Part shown: positions 37,499-46,695 of the stretch, piece by piece | Layout of the letters: each line of letters starts with the position of its first letter | How positions within the stretch are numbered: the stretch's first letter is position 1 | The notes under the pieces: model-generated | Database searches by the model: none | Seen by the model: only the letters and a program-made list of their open reading frames with translations | Told to the model about the DNA's origin: nothing | Translations under genes and position numbers: made by a program | From: Ignavibacterium sp. | Lineage (GTDB): Bacteria; Zixibacteria; MSB-5A5; GN15; PGXB01 | Direction: 5' to 3' | NCBI GenBank assembly: GCA_020724775.1 | Contig: DYGG01000015.1 | Location: forward strand, 1 to 62,654 | DNA length: 62,654 nucleotides

Positions 37499-39745
37499 AT
37501 GCGTAACTTATCGGTCGCCACAATTGGAATATTAGCGCTTCTCCTGTCCGGGCCCAAAATAGTCCGCGCAGAAAAAGAATCCTGGCCTGTCCGGGGTGCA
37601 GTTGACCTGTCATCTTCATTCTGCGATTTCCGAGCCGGCCATTTTCACGGCGGAATCGATATCCGAACCGGTGGCGCTGAAGGGCGCGAGGTTTTTGCGC
37701 CGGTTGACGGTTATATCTGGCGGATCAGGTACTCATATTTTGGATATGGCAAATCTATTTATCTGAAAGACAGTTTGGGGTATATCTATGTCTTTGGCCA
37801 TCTGTCCCGTCTGGCGGCTCGTTTTGAGAAGGTAATAAGAGGCGAGCAATACCGGCAGAAAAGATATATCATTGACCAGTATTACGACGACGATTCCCTT
37901 ATGATCAGGCGGGGAGAACTTCTGGCATATGCCGGTCAGACCGGCGCCGGCCCCCCCCATCTTCACTTTGAGAAGAGAACCCCGTCAAATCTTCCTCTAC
38001 ATCCCCTGACCAACGGCTTTCCCATAGAGGATAAAATTCCGCCGGTGGTGGAGACGCTGGGATTCGATTATGTAGATGATTTCTCCGTTTTCCCCAATGG
38101 AGAACGGGGCATGACCGTCACTGTCTCTTATGACAGGGAATTGCAAAAGTATTTTATAGATTCTACGGTGGTACTGTCGGGACCCTTTGGTCTGAAACTC
38201 AAGACATTTGACCGCATTCGCCCGCAGGGTCCGCGGCTGAATATCTATCGGCTGCGCCTGCTGATAGACGATTATATCACCTATGAAAACAGTTTCGACC
38301 GGTATGATTACGCCGAGACCAGAATGGTTGACCTTCTGTTTGATTATGAAGCGGCTGTTTCCAGCAAAGATTATCAGCACCTGTTGTACAATCCTCCCGG
38401 TAAAAACTTCAGCGGGAGTAAATCCTTATATAAAGAAGGTGGCATTTTCACCTTTGTCAATGAGAACTCCTTCGGGTTGCACAATGGACGAATCGAGATT
38501 TATGATGCCGCCGGTAATAAGTCAGAACTACTGTTCAAGTTTTCTTTTCATCCTCAGGGACCTCTCTTTCGGACTGAATGGGTCAATGACACCGTCTTCT
38601 ACCTGGTGGCGCAGCCTTATGTTCAGTATCTTGATATCGACCATATCCAGGTACACAGCCTTGCCTCCGGTTCCGCCTGGAAGAGGCTTCGCGGCAATCA
38701 TATCGAGAAACGGGGTCGCACCGACTATCGGGTTATTTTGCCGCCGGAATCGTCGCGCTGGAGAGCCTTGAAAATAGAAGTAGTGGGAAACTCGGCATGG
38801 AGCAAAAACGACCAGTATCTTCCTTTGAATCTGAAAGTCAGCCATCGGCAGGACTGGGATTATTCTCTCAGCGATGGCGGGATACTATTTCATCTTGACT
38901 CACGCGATATAGCCCCACCGGCGCCATCGATAAACATAGTTTACGATGACGGCTATATTGAGAATATTATAATGACACCTGTCGCCGCCAATCGCTTCGT
39001 CGGGTTTTACCGAAATCACTCCGTGAGCAGCAAAATCACCGCTTTCAAACTGTATTCGGGGGATGTACTGCTCGACAGCGTCGCCGTCGATATTCACCTT
39101 CTTGGCTACAGTGACCGCGAAAAGACTCTGGAGCCGGTTGGGGGATTTAGAATTATCACCCGGAAGTCAAATTTTTACCGACCGCTTTTTGCACGAGGAT
39201 TTGAGAAATCCGGCTGGTTTCCGGAGAAGCGCGATATCATCAGCCCGGTTTACGCCGTGGAGCCGTCAATTTTCCCGCTGGCGGAGGCAGTCACTCTATC
39301 GTTTCACTATGATGATTCAATCTCCCCGGAAAAAATCGGCATCGGGAAACTGAACAAGGATAACGGCTGGTCCTGGATAACGCCCAAAGCAGAAGGGGAG
39401 TGGTTCAGCGCCAGTTCCAATGCTTTTGGAACCTTTGCTTTGCTCAAAGATGATGAGGCTCCCCGCGTTTCCCAGATCTATCCGGGAGACGGCAAAACCG
39501 TGCCGGGTCCACGGCCCCAGATAAGATTTTCTCTGAACGACAATCTCTCTGGCATCGGAAGCGACCAACAATTGATAATTCTTATTGACGGCGATTGGGT
39601 GATTCCGGAATATGACCCGGAGTTGTCGCTGGTGAAAACGGAGCCGGCGCGGCCGCTGTCTGCCGGCAGACATACCCTGGAAATAAAGGCGACCGACATG
39701 GCAGGAAATACCCGGACGGTTAAAACGTCATTTTACACCAAGTGA
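37499..39745 (+). CDS. Exported M23-family metallopeptidase with large C-terminal region
   Basis: A 748-residue secreted protein: signal peptide (1-24), M23/LytM domain (about 28-165) and about 580 residues of predicted beta structure. Zinc ligands are visible as His50 and Asp54 (HFHGGIDIRTGG) and the HxH pair His154/His156 (GPPHLHFEKR), with His101 as the likely extra catalytic residue. Active LytM enzymes cut peptide cross-links in peptidoglycan. The C-terminal part ends with an Ig-like segment (GRHTLEIKATDMAGNT) and may bind the envelope. A rhomboid gene follows 18 nt downstream. Confidence 0.9.
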   Translation: MRNLSVATIGILALLLSGPKIVRAEKESWPVRGAVDLSSSFCDFRAGHFHGGIDIRTGGAEGREVFAPVDGYIWRIRYSYFGYGKSIYLKDSLGYIYVFGHLSRLAARFEKVIRGEQYRQKRYIIDQYYDDDSLMIRRGELLAYAGQTGAGPPHLHFEKRTPSNLPLHPLTNGFPIEDKIPPVVETLGFDYVDDFSVFPNGERGMTVTVSYDRELQKYFIDSTVVLSGPFGLKLKTFDRIRPQGPRLNIYRLRLLIDDYITYENSFDRYDYAETRMVDLLFDYEAAVSSKDYQHLLYNPPGKNFSGSKSLYKEGGIFTFVNENSFGLHNGRIEIYDAAGNKSELLFKFSFHPQGPLFRTEWVNDTVFYLVAQPYVQYLDIDHIQVHSLASGSAWKRLRGNHIEKRGRTDYRVILPPESSRWRALKIEVVGNSAWSKNDQYLPLNLKVSHRQDWDYSLSDGGILFHLDSRDIAPPAPSINIVYDDGYIENIIMTPVAANRFVGFYRNHSVSSKITAFKLYSGDVLLDSVAVDIHLLGYSDREKTLEPVGGFRIITRKSNFYRPLFARGFEKSGWFPEKRDIISPVYAVEPSIFPLAEAVTLSFHYDDSISPEKIGIGKLNKDNGWSWITPKAEGEWFSASSNAFGTFALLKDDEAPRVSQIYPGDGKTVPGPRPQIRFSLNDNLSGIGSDQQLIILIDGDWVIPEYDPELSLVKTEPARPLSAGRHTLEIKATDMAGNTRTVKTSFYTK

Positions 39746-39763
39746 GAACATAGAGGTTGCATA

Positions 39764-40465
39764 GTGTTCTTTCCGCTGAAAGATGAAAATCCCACTCAAC
39801 GCAAGCCGATACTGTCCGTAGCCATCATTATTATCAATACTCTGGTATATATTTTCTCGGCAACCAGGGGGGTAGAGGGGTTTCAAGCATTTGTTGTGCA
39901 ATATGGACTGATTCCGTATGAAATCACCCACATGACAGAACTTACTCCCCGGCTGGCATCTCCGATATTTCTGACACTGTTGACCAGCATGTTTCTGCAT
40001 GGCGGAATTATGCATCTTGCCGGGAATATGCTTTTCCTCTGGGTCTTCGGGAATAATATCGAAGACCATTTGGGGCATTTTCGCTTTCTTCTCTTCTATA
40101 TCTTGGCCGGTTTTGCCGCCGACGGTCTTTTCATCCTCTTTTCCCCGAATTCTCAAATCCCACTGGTTGGGGCATCCGGCGCCATTGCCGGGGTTCTCGG
40201 CGCTTATCTGGTGTTATATCCCCGCGCCAGAATTCATACTTTGATATTTCTTCTATATTTTATTCGCGTGGTCAAAATTCCTGCCGCCGTCGTGCTCGGT
40301 TTCTGGTTTTTCTATCAGATTCTGATGTCGGCTATGTCGTCGGGAGCAGGCGGTGGGGTCGCCTGGCTGGCGCATGTGGGGGGTTTTGCGTTCGGCTGGC
40401 TCCTCTTCCGGATATTTGCCTCTAAGCCGGGCGGGGGACAGCGAATCTACAGAGTACAATGGTAA
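39764..40465 (+). CDS. Rhomboid-family intramembrane serine protease
   Basis: A 233-residue six-helix membrane protein with the catalytic Ser138 (VGASGAIAGVLGAYL) and His204 (WLAHVGGFAFG) of rhomboid proteases, and the conserved FLHGGIMHLAGNMLFLWVFGNNIED segment between helices 1 and 2. It cuts transmembrane helices of other proteins. The start is GTG 39764 with AGAGG upstream. Its closeness to the M23 peptidase suggests an operon. A terminator hairpin follows. Confidence 0.94.
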   Translation: MFFPLKDENPTQRKPILSVAIIIINTLVYIFSATRGVEGFQAFVVQYGLIPYEITHMTELTPRLASPIFLTLLTSMFLHGGIMHLAGNMLFLWVFGNNIEDHLGHFRFLLFYILAGFAADGLFILFSPNSQIPLVGASGAIAGVLGAYLVLYPRARIHTLIFLLYFIRVVKIPAAVVLGFWFFYQILMSAMSSGAGGGVAWLAHVGGFAFGWLLFRIFASKPGGGQRIYRVQW

Positions 40466-40487
40466 GTACAGACTGACATCAATCGAA

Positions 40488-40511
40488 AAGCCGAAGCGGA
40501 GGCTTCGGCTT
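40488..40511. terminator. Bidirectional terminator
   Basis: AAGCCGAAGC (40488-40497) pairs with GCTTCGGCTT (40502-40511) around GGAG. It lies between the rhomboid gene and the convergent maeB and can serve both. Confidence 0.8.
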
Positions 40512-40537
40512 CTTGTAATCAATCTGGTTTCTGTCGG

Positions 40538-42802
40538 CTACGTCCTGACGCGATTGACCCCCTCCTGAGCATCGACTACCGCAATCGCCGCCATATCGAC
40601 TATCTGGTTGACATCCAGCGTCCGATGCAGTACATGCACCGCTTTGGAAAGTCCCATCAGAATAGGACCGACAGGAATCAATCCCCCCAGACATTGCAGC
40701 AGTTTGTAGGCGATATTGCCGGAATTGAGGTCCGGGAAGATAAAGACATTCGCCTCGGTCTGCAGTTTGGAGAAGGGGAAGTACTTTTCAATCAGGTCCG
40801 GCATTAACGCCGTGTCCGCCTGCATTTCACCGTCAACAATCAGGTCGGGACGTTTCGCTTTTACCATCGCCGTCGCCTTTGCCACTTTCTCTGATTCGGG
40901 ATACCGGGCCGAGCCGAAATTGGAGAAGGAGAGCATGGCGATACGCGGTTCGATATTGAACGCCCGCGCCACATTGGCAGAACTTATCGCAATCTCCGCC
41001 AGTTCTTCCGCGGACGGGTCTATGTTTACCGTGGTATCGGCAAGCATATAGACTTTATCTTTCTGAATCATGGCAAAGAGTCCCGAGACCCGGGTCAGCC
41101 CTTCGCGAAGCCCTATAATCTGAAGCGCCGGACGCATGGTAGTCGGATAGTCGGACGTCACTCCCGAGAGTACGGCGTCACAATCCCCCATTTCCAGCAT
41201 CATGATGCCGAAATAGGTCGGGTCGGTCATTGTCCGGACCGCGCTGTCGAGGGTGATTCCGCGACGCTGCCGCTTCTCGTAGAATCGCTTTCCGTACGCT
41301 TCGCGTCGCGACGACGTAATAGGGTCAACAATCTCAATATCATTGAGATTGATTTCCAATTCCTTTGCCATCGCCTTGATAGATTCCGGATTCCCCAGCA
41401 CAATCGGCTTGGCGATTTTTTCTGAACTTATCATCTGACAGGCGCGCAGAATGCGGGAAGAATGTCCTTCGGGAAAGACAATCTTCTTCGGGTTACGTTT
41501 TGCCTTGCTGGTCACGACATCCATAATAACCCGGCCTTTGCCGATACGATGACTCAACTGACGTTTGTATTCCTCGATATCGACCATTCTTTGGGCGACA
41601 CCGCTTTTCATGGCAGCCTGGGCCACTGCCGACGCCTCCCATGTCAGGACTCTCTGGTCAAAAGGTTTGGGGATTATATAATCGCGGCCGAATTTGAAGC
41701 GGTCCACACCGTATGCCCGCGCCACCTCGTCGGGAACATCCTCTTTCGCCAGCGCCGCCAGCGCCCTGACCGCGGCAATTTTCATCTCTTCGTTTATCGC
41801 CGTGGCATGCACATCGAGCGCTCCCCGGAATATGAAAGGAAAACCCAGGACATTGTTGACCTGGTTCGGGTAATCGGAACGGCCGGTTGCCATGATAATA
41901 TCTTTGCGCGCCGCTACCGCCTCCGGATATGTAATTTCCGGGTCCGGGTTTGCCATGGCGAAAATTATCGGGTCGCGCGCCATGGAGCGAACCATATCCT
42001 GAGTGACCGTGTTGGCGATGGAAACACCCACGAAGACATCGGCATCCTTCATGGCGTCGGCAAGCGAATGGGCATCGGTCTTTCTGACAAATTCCTGTTT
42101 GTATTTGTTATACTTGTCGCCGCGCCCTTCATACAGGACACCCTTGGAGTCAACCATCAGCATATTGGCGGGATTGACCCCGAGCGTGCAGTACAGTTTG
42201 GCGCAGGCAATGCCGGCGGCGCCGGCGCCTGAAAAGACAACCCTTATTTTGTCGATATCCTTTTTCACTATCTCCAGGGCGTTGAGTAACGCCGCTCCGG
42301 ATATAATCGCCGTGCCATGCTGGTCGTCGTGAAAGACCGGAATCTTCATTGTCGCCTTGAGAGTTTCCTCAATATAGAAACATTCCGGCGCTTTGATATC
42401 TTCCAGATTAATGCCACCAAAAGTCGGCTCCAGTAACTGGCAGCACTTGATTATTTCATCCGCATCTTCCGTACTCAACTCGATATCAAAAACATCGATA
42501 TCGGCGAATCTCTTGAAGAGCACTCCCTTACCTTCCATCACCGGTTTTCCGGCGGCGGCTCCGATATTCCCCAGTCCCAGAACAGCGGTGCCATTGGATA
42601 CAACCGCCACAAGATTTCCTTTGGCGGTATACTTATAAACATCCGCCGGATTCTTGTGGATTTCCAAGCAGGGCTGCGCTACTCCCGGCGTATATGCCAA
42701 TGACAGGTCGAGTTGCGTGGTGCAGGGCTTGGTCGGGTTGATTTCTACCTTTCCCGGTTTACCTTTAGAGTGGTAATCCAGGGCCTGTTGTTTAGTGATC
42801 AT
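40538..42802 (-). CDS. maeB: NADP-dependent malic enzyme, MaeB type
   Basis: A 754-residue fusion. The N-terminal malic enzyme (about 1-425) has the catalytic [12 protein letters not shown] segment, [38 protein letters not shown] and the NADP-binding [16 protein letters not shown]. The C-terminal part (about 430-754) is a phosphotransacetylase-like domain ([18 protein letters not shown]) that in known MaeB enzymes mediates acetyl-CoA regulation rather than catalysis. The enzyme decarboxylates malate to pyruvate and makes NADPH. It complements the transhydrogenase and FumC in this window. A 264-nt region with no supported feature separates it from mreB. Confidence 0.96.
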   Translation of the reverse strand: MITKQQALDYHSKGKPGKVEINPTKPCTTQLDLSLAYTPGVAQPCLEIHKNPADVYKYTAKGNLVAVVSNGTAVLGLGNIGAAAGKPVMEGKGVLFKRFADIDVFDIELSTEDADEIIKCCQLLEPTFGGINLEDIKAPECFYIEETLKATMKIPVFHDDQHGTAIISGAALLNALEIVKKDIDKIRVVFSGAGAAGIACAKLYCTLGVNPANMLMVDSKGVLYEGRGDKYNKYKQEFVRKTDAHSLADAMKDADVFVGVSIANTVTQDMVRSMARDPIIFAMANPDPEITYPEAVAARKDIIMATGRSDYPNQVNNVLGFPFIFRGALDVHATAINEEMKIAAVRALAALAKEDVPDEVARAYGVDRFKFGRDYIIPKPFDQRVLTWEASAVAQAAMKSGVAQRMVDIEEYKRQLSHRIGKGRVIMDVVTSKAKRNPKKIVFPEGHSSRILRACQMISSEKIAKPIVLGNPESIKAMAKELEINLNDIEIVDPITSSRREAYGKRFYEKRQRRGITLDSAVRTMTDPTYFGIMMLEMGDCDAVLSGVTSDYPTTMRPALQIIGLREGLTRVSGLFAMIQKDKVYMLADTTVNIDPSAEELAEIAISSANVARAFNIEPRIAMLSFSNFGSARYPESEKVAKATAMVKAKRPDLIVDGEMQADTALMPDLIEKYFPFSKLQTEANVFIFPDLNSGNIAYKLLQCLGGLIPVGPILMGLSKAVHVLHRTLDVNQIVDMAAIAVVDAQEGVNRVRT

Positions 42803-43066
42803 TATCCAATAACTCCAATCTTAATGTAAGAAATCTCTATATCGCATGGGTGATATATAGGATTTGCGCGGAAATAGTCAAGGAGATTCCCCGTCAGACC
42901 GTACATCAGAGAATAAAATCAGGGTGCGATTCAATTTTTATAAAAATTGCCGATATTGTCATATATCGATGATGATATAAGAGATGGAGAACATAACTTT
43001 AAGCAATCTAATATCTTTATTCGACCCCTTTTTTTTATTGATTTTTCCTTGTTGGTGAGTTAAACT

Positions 43067-44158
43067 ATGCCCCAGTTTGAGTTAAAAAATAAAGAAGGCG
43101 CCACCACCCCTTACGGAAAAGGATCAACGTTGGGTTTTTTTGACCTGTTTTCAAATGACATCGGGATTGACTTAGGTACCGCCAATACTCTGGTGTTCGT
43201 ACGGGGACAGGGAATCGTTCTCAATGAACCGTCGGTGGTCGCCGTAGAGAAAACCAGCGGCAAAGTCCTTGCGGTCGGTTCGGCGGCAAAGGAGATGCTG
43301 GGACGGACTCCCGGCGAGATAGCCGCTATCCGTCCGCTGAAAGACGGCGTCATCGCGGACTTCGAAATTTCCGAAAAACTACTTTCCGATTTTATCCGTC
43401 GCGTGGTGAAACATCGTTACCTGATGAAACCGCGCATTGTGATTTCGGTCCCGTCCGGTATTACCGAAGTAGAAAAGCGGGCGGTTCGCGATTCGGCGGA
43501 AAATGCCGGCGCGCGCGAGGTGTTTCTCCTTCAAGAACCAATGGCGGCGGCGATCGGAGTTGGACTTCCGGTGGACCAGCCCTCGGGCATCATGATAATC
43601 GATATCGGCGGCGGCACTTCCGAAATTGCCGTTATCGCCTTAAACGGTATCGTCAATAATATCTCGGTCCGAATTGCCGGGGACGAGATGAATGACTCCA
43701 TCGTCATGTATCTTAAGAAAAATTACAATCTGCTGATCGGCGAACTGACCGCCGAAGAAATCAAAATAAAAATCGGCTCGGCTTTCCCGCTGGAAAAAGA
43801 ACTTTCTATGGAAATCAAGGGGCGTGACCTGGTGGCCGGGGTTCCAAAGAATCTTAAATTATCATCGGTGCAGGTGCGGGAAGCCTTGGTGGAGCCAATC
43901 GAGCGAATCGTGGAAGCGGTCCGTCAGTCGCTGGAGCGGACTCCCCCGGAGTTGGCGTCCGATATTCTTGAGCGCGGTATCATATTGACCGGCGGTGGCG
44001 CCCTCCTGCGGAGTCTGGATAAGAGACTGCGTCAGGAGACCAACCTCCCTGTCAATGTTGCCGAGGACCCTCTGACCTGCGTGGTGCGGGGAACCGGTAA
44101 GGTGCTTGAGAATATGCAGATGTTTTCCAAAGTTCTGATGAAGAGCCGTCGCGATTAG
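43067..44158 (+). CDS. mreB: Rod-shape actin homologue MreB
   Basis: A 363-residue MreB with the actin-fold phosphate motifs: [29 protein letters not shown] (phosphate 1), [17 protein letters not shown] (phosphate 2) and [15 protein letters not shown] (adenosine). It polymerises under the inner membrane and organises lateral wall synthesis, implying a rod-shaped cell. About 25 residues precede the usual start; the phenylalanine-rich [15 protein letters not shown] part may be the membrane-binding segment. mreC and mreD do not follow, which is unusual: the gene stands alone with its own terminator. Confidence 0.96.
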   Translation: MPQFELKNKEGATTPYGKGSTLGFFDLFSNDIGIDLGTANTLVFVRGQGIVLNEPSVVAVEKTSGKVLAVGSAAKEMLGRTPGEIAAIRPLKDGVIADFEISEKLLSDFIRRVVKHRYLMKPRIVISVPSGITEVEKRAVRDSAENAGAREVFLLQEPMAAAIGVGLPVDQPSGIMIIDIGGGTSEIAVIALNGIVNNISVRIAGDEMNDSIVMYLKKNYNLLIGELTAEEIKIKIGSAFPLEKELSMEIKGRDLVAGVPKNLKLSSVQVREALVEPIERIVEAVRQSLERTPPELASDILERGIILTGGGALLRSLDKRLRQETNLPVNVAEDPLTCVVRGTGKVLENMQMFSKVLMKSRRD

Positions 44159-44189
44159 CCCATTCTAATCTGTTGCACAGTAAATTCTT

Positions 44190-44220
44190 AAAGGCAAACT
44201 TGGAATAGTTTGCCTTTTTT
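44190..44220 (+). terminator. mreB terminator
   Basis: AAAGGCAAACT (44190-44200) pairs with AGTTTGCCTTT (44207-44217) around TGGAAT, with six T's at the end (44215-44220). This ends mreB before the sigma-factor operon. Confidence 0.93.
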
Positions 44221-44271
44221 GTTAGTCTTTTTTAGATATTGTCTGTCTAACAGTTAAAAGATACAGAACTG

Positions 44272-44811
44272 ATGGGATTAGATGACAGGGAATTGGTATC
44301 AAAGGCGAAAGCCGGCGACCGCAAGGCGTTTGACGATTTAGTCAGGAACAACCGAGATAATATGTTTGCCCTTATATACAGAATGACCGGTGACCGCGAA
44401 ACGGCTCTCGATTTAATGCAGGATACATTCTTTACCGCCTTCAAAGAATTAAGCCGATTCCGCGAAGACGCCAATTTTTCTTCATGGCTGTACCGGGTGG
44501 CGTCAAACAAGACTCTCAACTATCTGAAACGTCGCAAGATTCTTTCTTTTTTGCCGCTGGCGCGATTGCAGGGCTCCGAGCCGACGGTGGAAATGGAAAG
44601 CGCGATGGAGCGCTCCGAAATCAGCGCCGCACTACTAAAAAGGGTTGAAGAACTTCCTCCCAAGCAGAAATTGATATTCAACCTAAGATATTATCAAGAA
44701 CTCTCCTTCGTCGAGATAGCCAGGATTCTTAAGAAGAGCGAATCGACTGTCAAGACCAACTACCAGAAGGCGATTGAGAAATTGCGTCTGGGATTAAAGG
44801 AGCATCGCTGA
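44272..44811 (+). CDS. ECF-type RNA polymerase sigma factor
   Basis: A 179-residue ECF sigma factor with region 2 (about 20-85, MTGDRETALDLMQDTFFTAFKEL and FSSWLYRVASNKTLNYLKRR) and region 4 (about 125-175, LPPKQKLIFNLRYYQELSFVEIARIL then STVKTNYQKAIEKL). It should direct transcription of its own operon and envelope-related genes when released. A putative anti-sigma gene follows 1 nt after its stop. No clear autoregulated GAAC-type promoter is visible upstream; TTGTCT...TACAGA near the start is only suggestive. Confidence 0.95.
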   Translation: MGLDDRELVSKAKAGDRKAFDDLVRNNRDNMFALIYRMTGDRETALDLMQDTFFTAFKELSRFREDANFSSWLYRVASNKTLNYLKRRKILSFLPLARLQGSEPTVEMESAMERSEISAALLKRVEELPPKQKLIFNLRYYQELSFVEIARILKKSESTVKTNYQKAIEKLRLGLKEHR

Positions 44812-44812
44812 A

Positions 44813-45394
44813 ATGAACAAGTGTCGCCAGATAAATGAAAAACTGCTTCTTTCGATGGATCTGAGCCGTTTGACAGCAGAAGAAATAAAGCACCTGAAGG
44901 GATGCCGGGACTGCGCCGGGACAGTTGACCAGTTACAGGAGTTGGACAGAGCACTGAGTGCAGTGACGATTCGTCCTTTGACCTCATCGGAGGCGGCCGG
45001 CTTTCAGACGGCGCTTGATGAAAAGATAGATGCTTACCAGAGTCGTTCTCGGAAAGGGTACACCGCTGCCCTCCGCTACGGCGTTCTGGCAACTGCGGTG
45101 GCTTTGTTACTCTTCCTCGTTCTTGCCAACCGACTGCAACTCCCCGGATTCAGTTTTGGTCCCGAAATGCAGGTGGCATCAAACCTTGATTCAGCCATCG
45201 AGGCATTGATAAATGAAGAAGCGGCGGCATATTCTGATAGTGACCTGGGCATAGACGAATCTTACCTGCGGGTCGTAGTCTCCGACTATGTCCGCAGTAA
45301 CGGATATAATACCGGCGATATGCTGCTGGGGGAACTGTCGTCGGAAGAACTCGAATATATCAGGAATAATTTCAAGACAGAGGATATACTATGA
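44813..45394 (+). CDS. Anti-sigma factor with ZAS-type zinc motif
   Basis: A 193-residue single-pass membrane protein. The cytoplasmic N-terminus has the zinc anti-sigma pattern His27-x3-Cys31-x2-Cys34 (KHLKGCRDC) with an additional Cys4. A membrane helix lies at about 88-105 (YGVLATAVALLLFLVLA) and a C-terminal sensor region of about 85 residues is outside. By family knowledge it holds the ECF sigma factor until a stress signal. Its position directly behind the sigma gene and overlap with the next gene by 4 nt support the pairing. Confidence 0.85.
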   Translation: MNKCRQINEKLLLSMDLSRLTAEEIKHLKGCRDCAGTVDQLQELDRALSAVTIRPLTSSEAAGFQTALDEKIDAYQSRSRKGYTAALRYGVLATAVALLLFLVLANRLQLPGFSFGPEMQVASNLDSAIEALINEEAAAYSDSDLGIDESYLRVVVSDYVRSNGYNTGDMLLGELSSEELEYIRNNFKTEDIL

Positions 45395-45903
45395 AAAGAC
45401 TCTCTCTTATTAAAATAGGCGTCCTGTCGGCGCTGCTCGTTATGATTATACCGTCACTGTTGTATTCCCAGCCTCCGGAGTGGTCCGGCCACGGCAATCC
45501 GGAACAACGGGCGCGCAATCTGGAGAATCTTCGACTGCTGAAGATGATGGAGTTTCTTGACCTCTCCGAGGAGCAAAGCAGTCAGTTTATCTCGCGCTTT
45601 GTCGCCTACCGCAAAGAGGGTCGAGAGATTGCGGAGTCTATTCAGAAAGAAGTGGATAAACTGGCGGAATTTCTCAAGAGCGAAAACCCGTCCGAAAATG
45701 AAATTCGCAAGATGGTGGCGCTGATTGACGACCTGCGGGAGAAGCGCCATCAGAGCATAAACAGATTCCATAAGGATATTGCCGGTATCCTTACCGCGGT
45801 GCAACTGGGCAAAGCCACCGTTTTCGAAGAGCGATTTGAAAGAGAATTGATTTCGAGCGTGCGCGGTTTTCGCATGAAGCATATGCCGCCGCTGGAACCA
45901 TAA
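45391..45903 (+). CDS. Periplasmic Spy/CpxP-like protein (first)
   Basis: A 170-residue exported protein with a signal peptide (about 1-26, ending LLYSQ) and a long helical body. The LKMMEFLDLSEEQSSQF segment resembles the LTxxQ motif of Spy, CpxP and ZraP. Those proteins form cradle-shaped helical dimers that act as periplasmic chaperones or metal sensors. Its start overlaps the anti-sigma stop, so it is part of the ECF operon and could be a stress-protective target or feedback sensor. Confidence 0.8.
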   Translation: MKRLSLIKIGVLSALLVMIIPSLLYSQPPEWSGHGNPEQRARNLENLRLLKMMEFLDLSEEQSSQFISRFVAYRKEGREIAESIQKEVDKLAEFLKSENPSENEIRKMVALIDDLREKRHQSINRFHKDIAGILTAVQLGKATVFEERFERELISSVRGFRMKHMPPLEP

Positions 45904-45940
45904 GCGAAATGATTTAACATTATTTGAAAGGAGTAACACC

Positions 45941-46519
45941 ATGAAACGCTTGATCACCCTGACTGCCATTGCCTTCCTGCTGAGCGCCGTCTATGTCGCC
46001 GCCGACCCGGGATCGCGAGGAGGAGGAAAAGGCTTCGGTCATCCGGGAGGAGGTCCCGGGGGATGGTTTGATGACGACGAGATAGGCCGACCGGGAATGC
46101 TGCTTCGTCTGGCTGACGAAATTGGCCTTGACGAGAATCAGAGAGCGCAGATTCTGAAGATGAATGAGGAGCATGCCATCCTTCGCATCGACAAGGAGGC
46201 AGAATTGGAGAAAGCCCAAATAAAACTTCGTCATCTGAGAATCTCCGATGCGCCGGAGAAGGATGTCCTTGCCGTCATCGATAAGGTGGGAGCGCTCAAA
46301 ACCGAGATGCGTAAAATGCAGTATCAGCATCGCCAGAAACTTGCCGCAGTTCTGAATGCCGAGCAACTGAAGAAACTTCAGGAATTAAAGCCCGGTATGG
46401 GGCGCGGTGACGGTCCCGGGCGACCCGGTCAGAGAGACGGAAAAGGGTGGGGAAAATGTGATGGAAGCGGACCACATGGCCGCGGTATGAACTGCGACTT
46501 CCCTTGCCGTCGGATATAA
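45941..46519 (+). CDS. Periplasmic Spy/CpxP-like protein (second), Gly/Cys-rich ends
   Basis: A 192-residue exported protein: signal peptide (1-21), a glycine-rich segment (GGGKGFGHPGGGPGG), a helical core with IGLDENQRAQILKMNEEH and LAAVLNAEQLKKLQELKPG (two LTxxQ-like repeats), and a glycine/histidine/cysteine-containing tail with GKCDGSGPHGRGMNCDFPC. The histidine and cysteine residues could bind metal. An AAAGGAG ribosome binding site precedes it and a strong terminator follows. With the first Spy-like gene it suggests that the ECF system senses metal or envelope damage. Confidence 0.8.
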   Translation: MKRLITLTAIAFLLSAVYVAADPGSRGGGKGFGHPGGGPGGWFDDDEIGRPGMLLRLADEIGLDENQRAQILKMNEEHAILRIDKEAELEKAQIKLRHLRISDAPEKDVLAVIDKVGALKTEMRKMQYQHRQKLAAVLNAEQLKKLQELKPGMGRGDGPGRPGQRDGKGWGKCDGSGPHGRGMNCDFPCRRI

Positions 46520-46544
46520 CGAGCACCCCCTTCCTCAACAGGAG

Positions 46545-46574
46545 AAGGCAGGCATCGAGCCTGCCTTTTCTTTT
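46545..46574 (+). terminator. Terminator of the ECF operon
   Basis: AAGGCAGGC (46545-46553) pairs with GCCTGCCTT (46559-46567) around ATCGA, then TTCTTTTTG. Confidence 0.93.
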
Positions 46575-46660
46575 TGAAGGTCGTAACGATATCCAACCAA
46601 TTACTGTTAAGTGTGTTATGCAGATACTGCCATTATGGCATATTTTCTGACAGAATCGAC

Positions 46661-46690
46661 TTGACTTCCCATCTTATTATTCGATATATA
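46661..46690 (+). promoter_or_regulatory. Leaderless promoter of the rnr operon
   Basis: TTGACT (46661-46666), an 18-nt spacer and TATATA (46685-46690), with only 5 nt to ATG 46696. Transcription is expected to begin at the start codon of RNase R, which has no ribosome binding site. Confidence 0.55.
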
Positions 46691-46695
46691 TAGGC

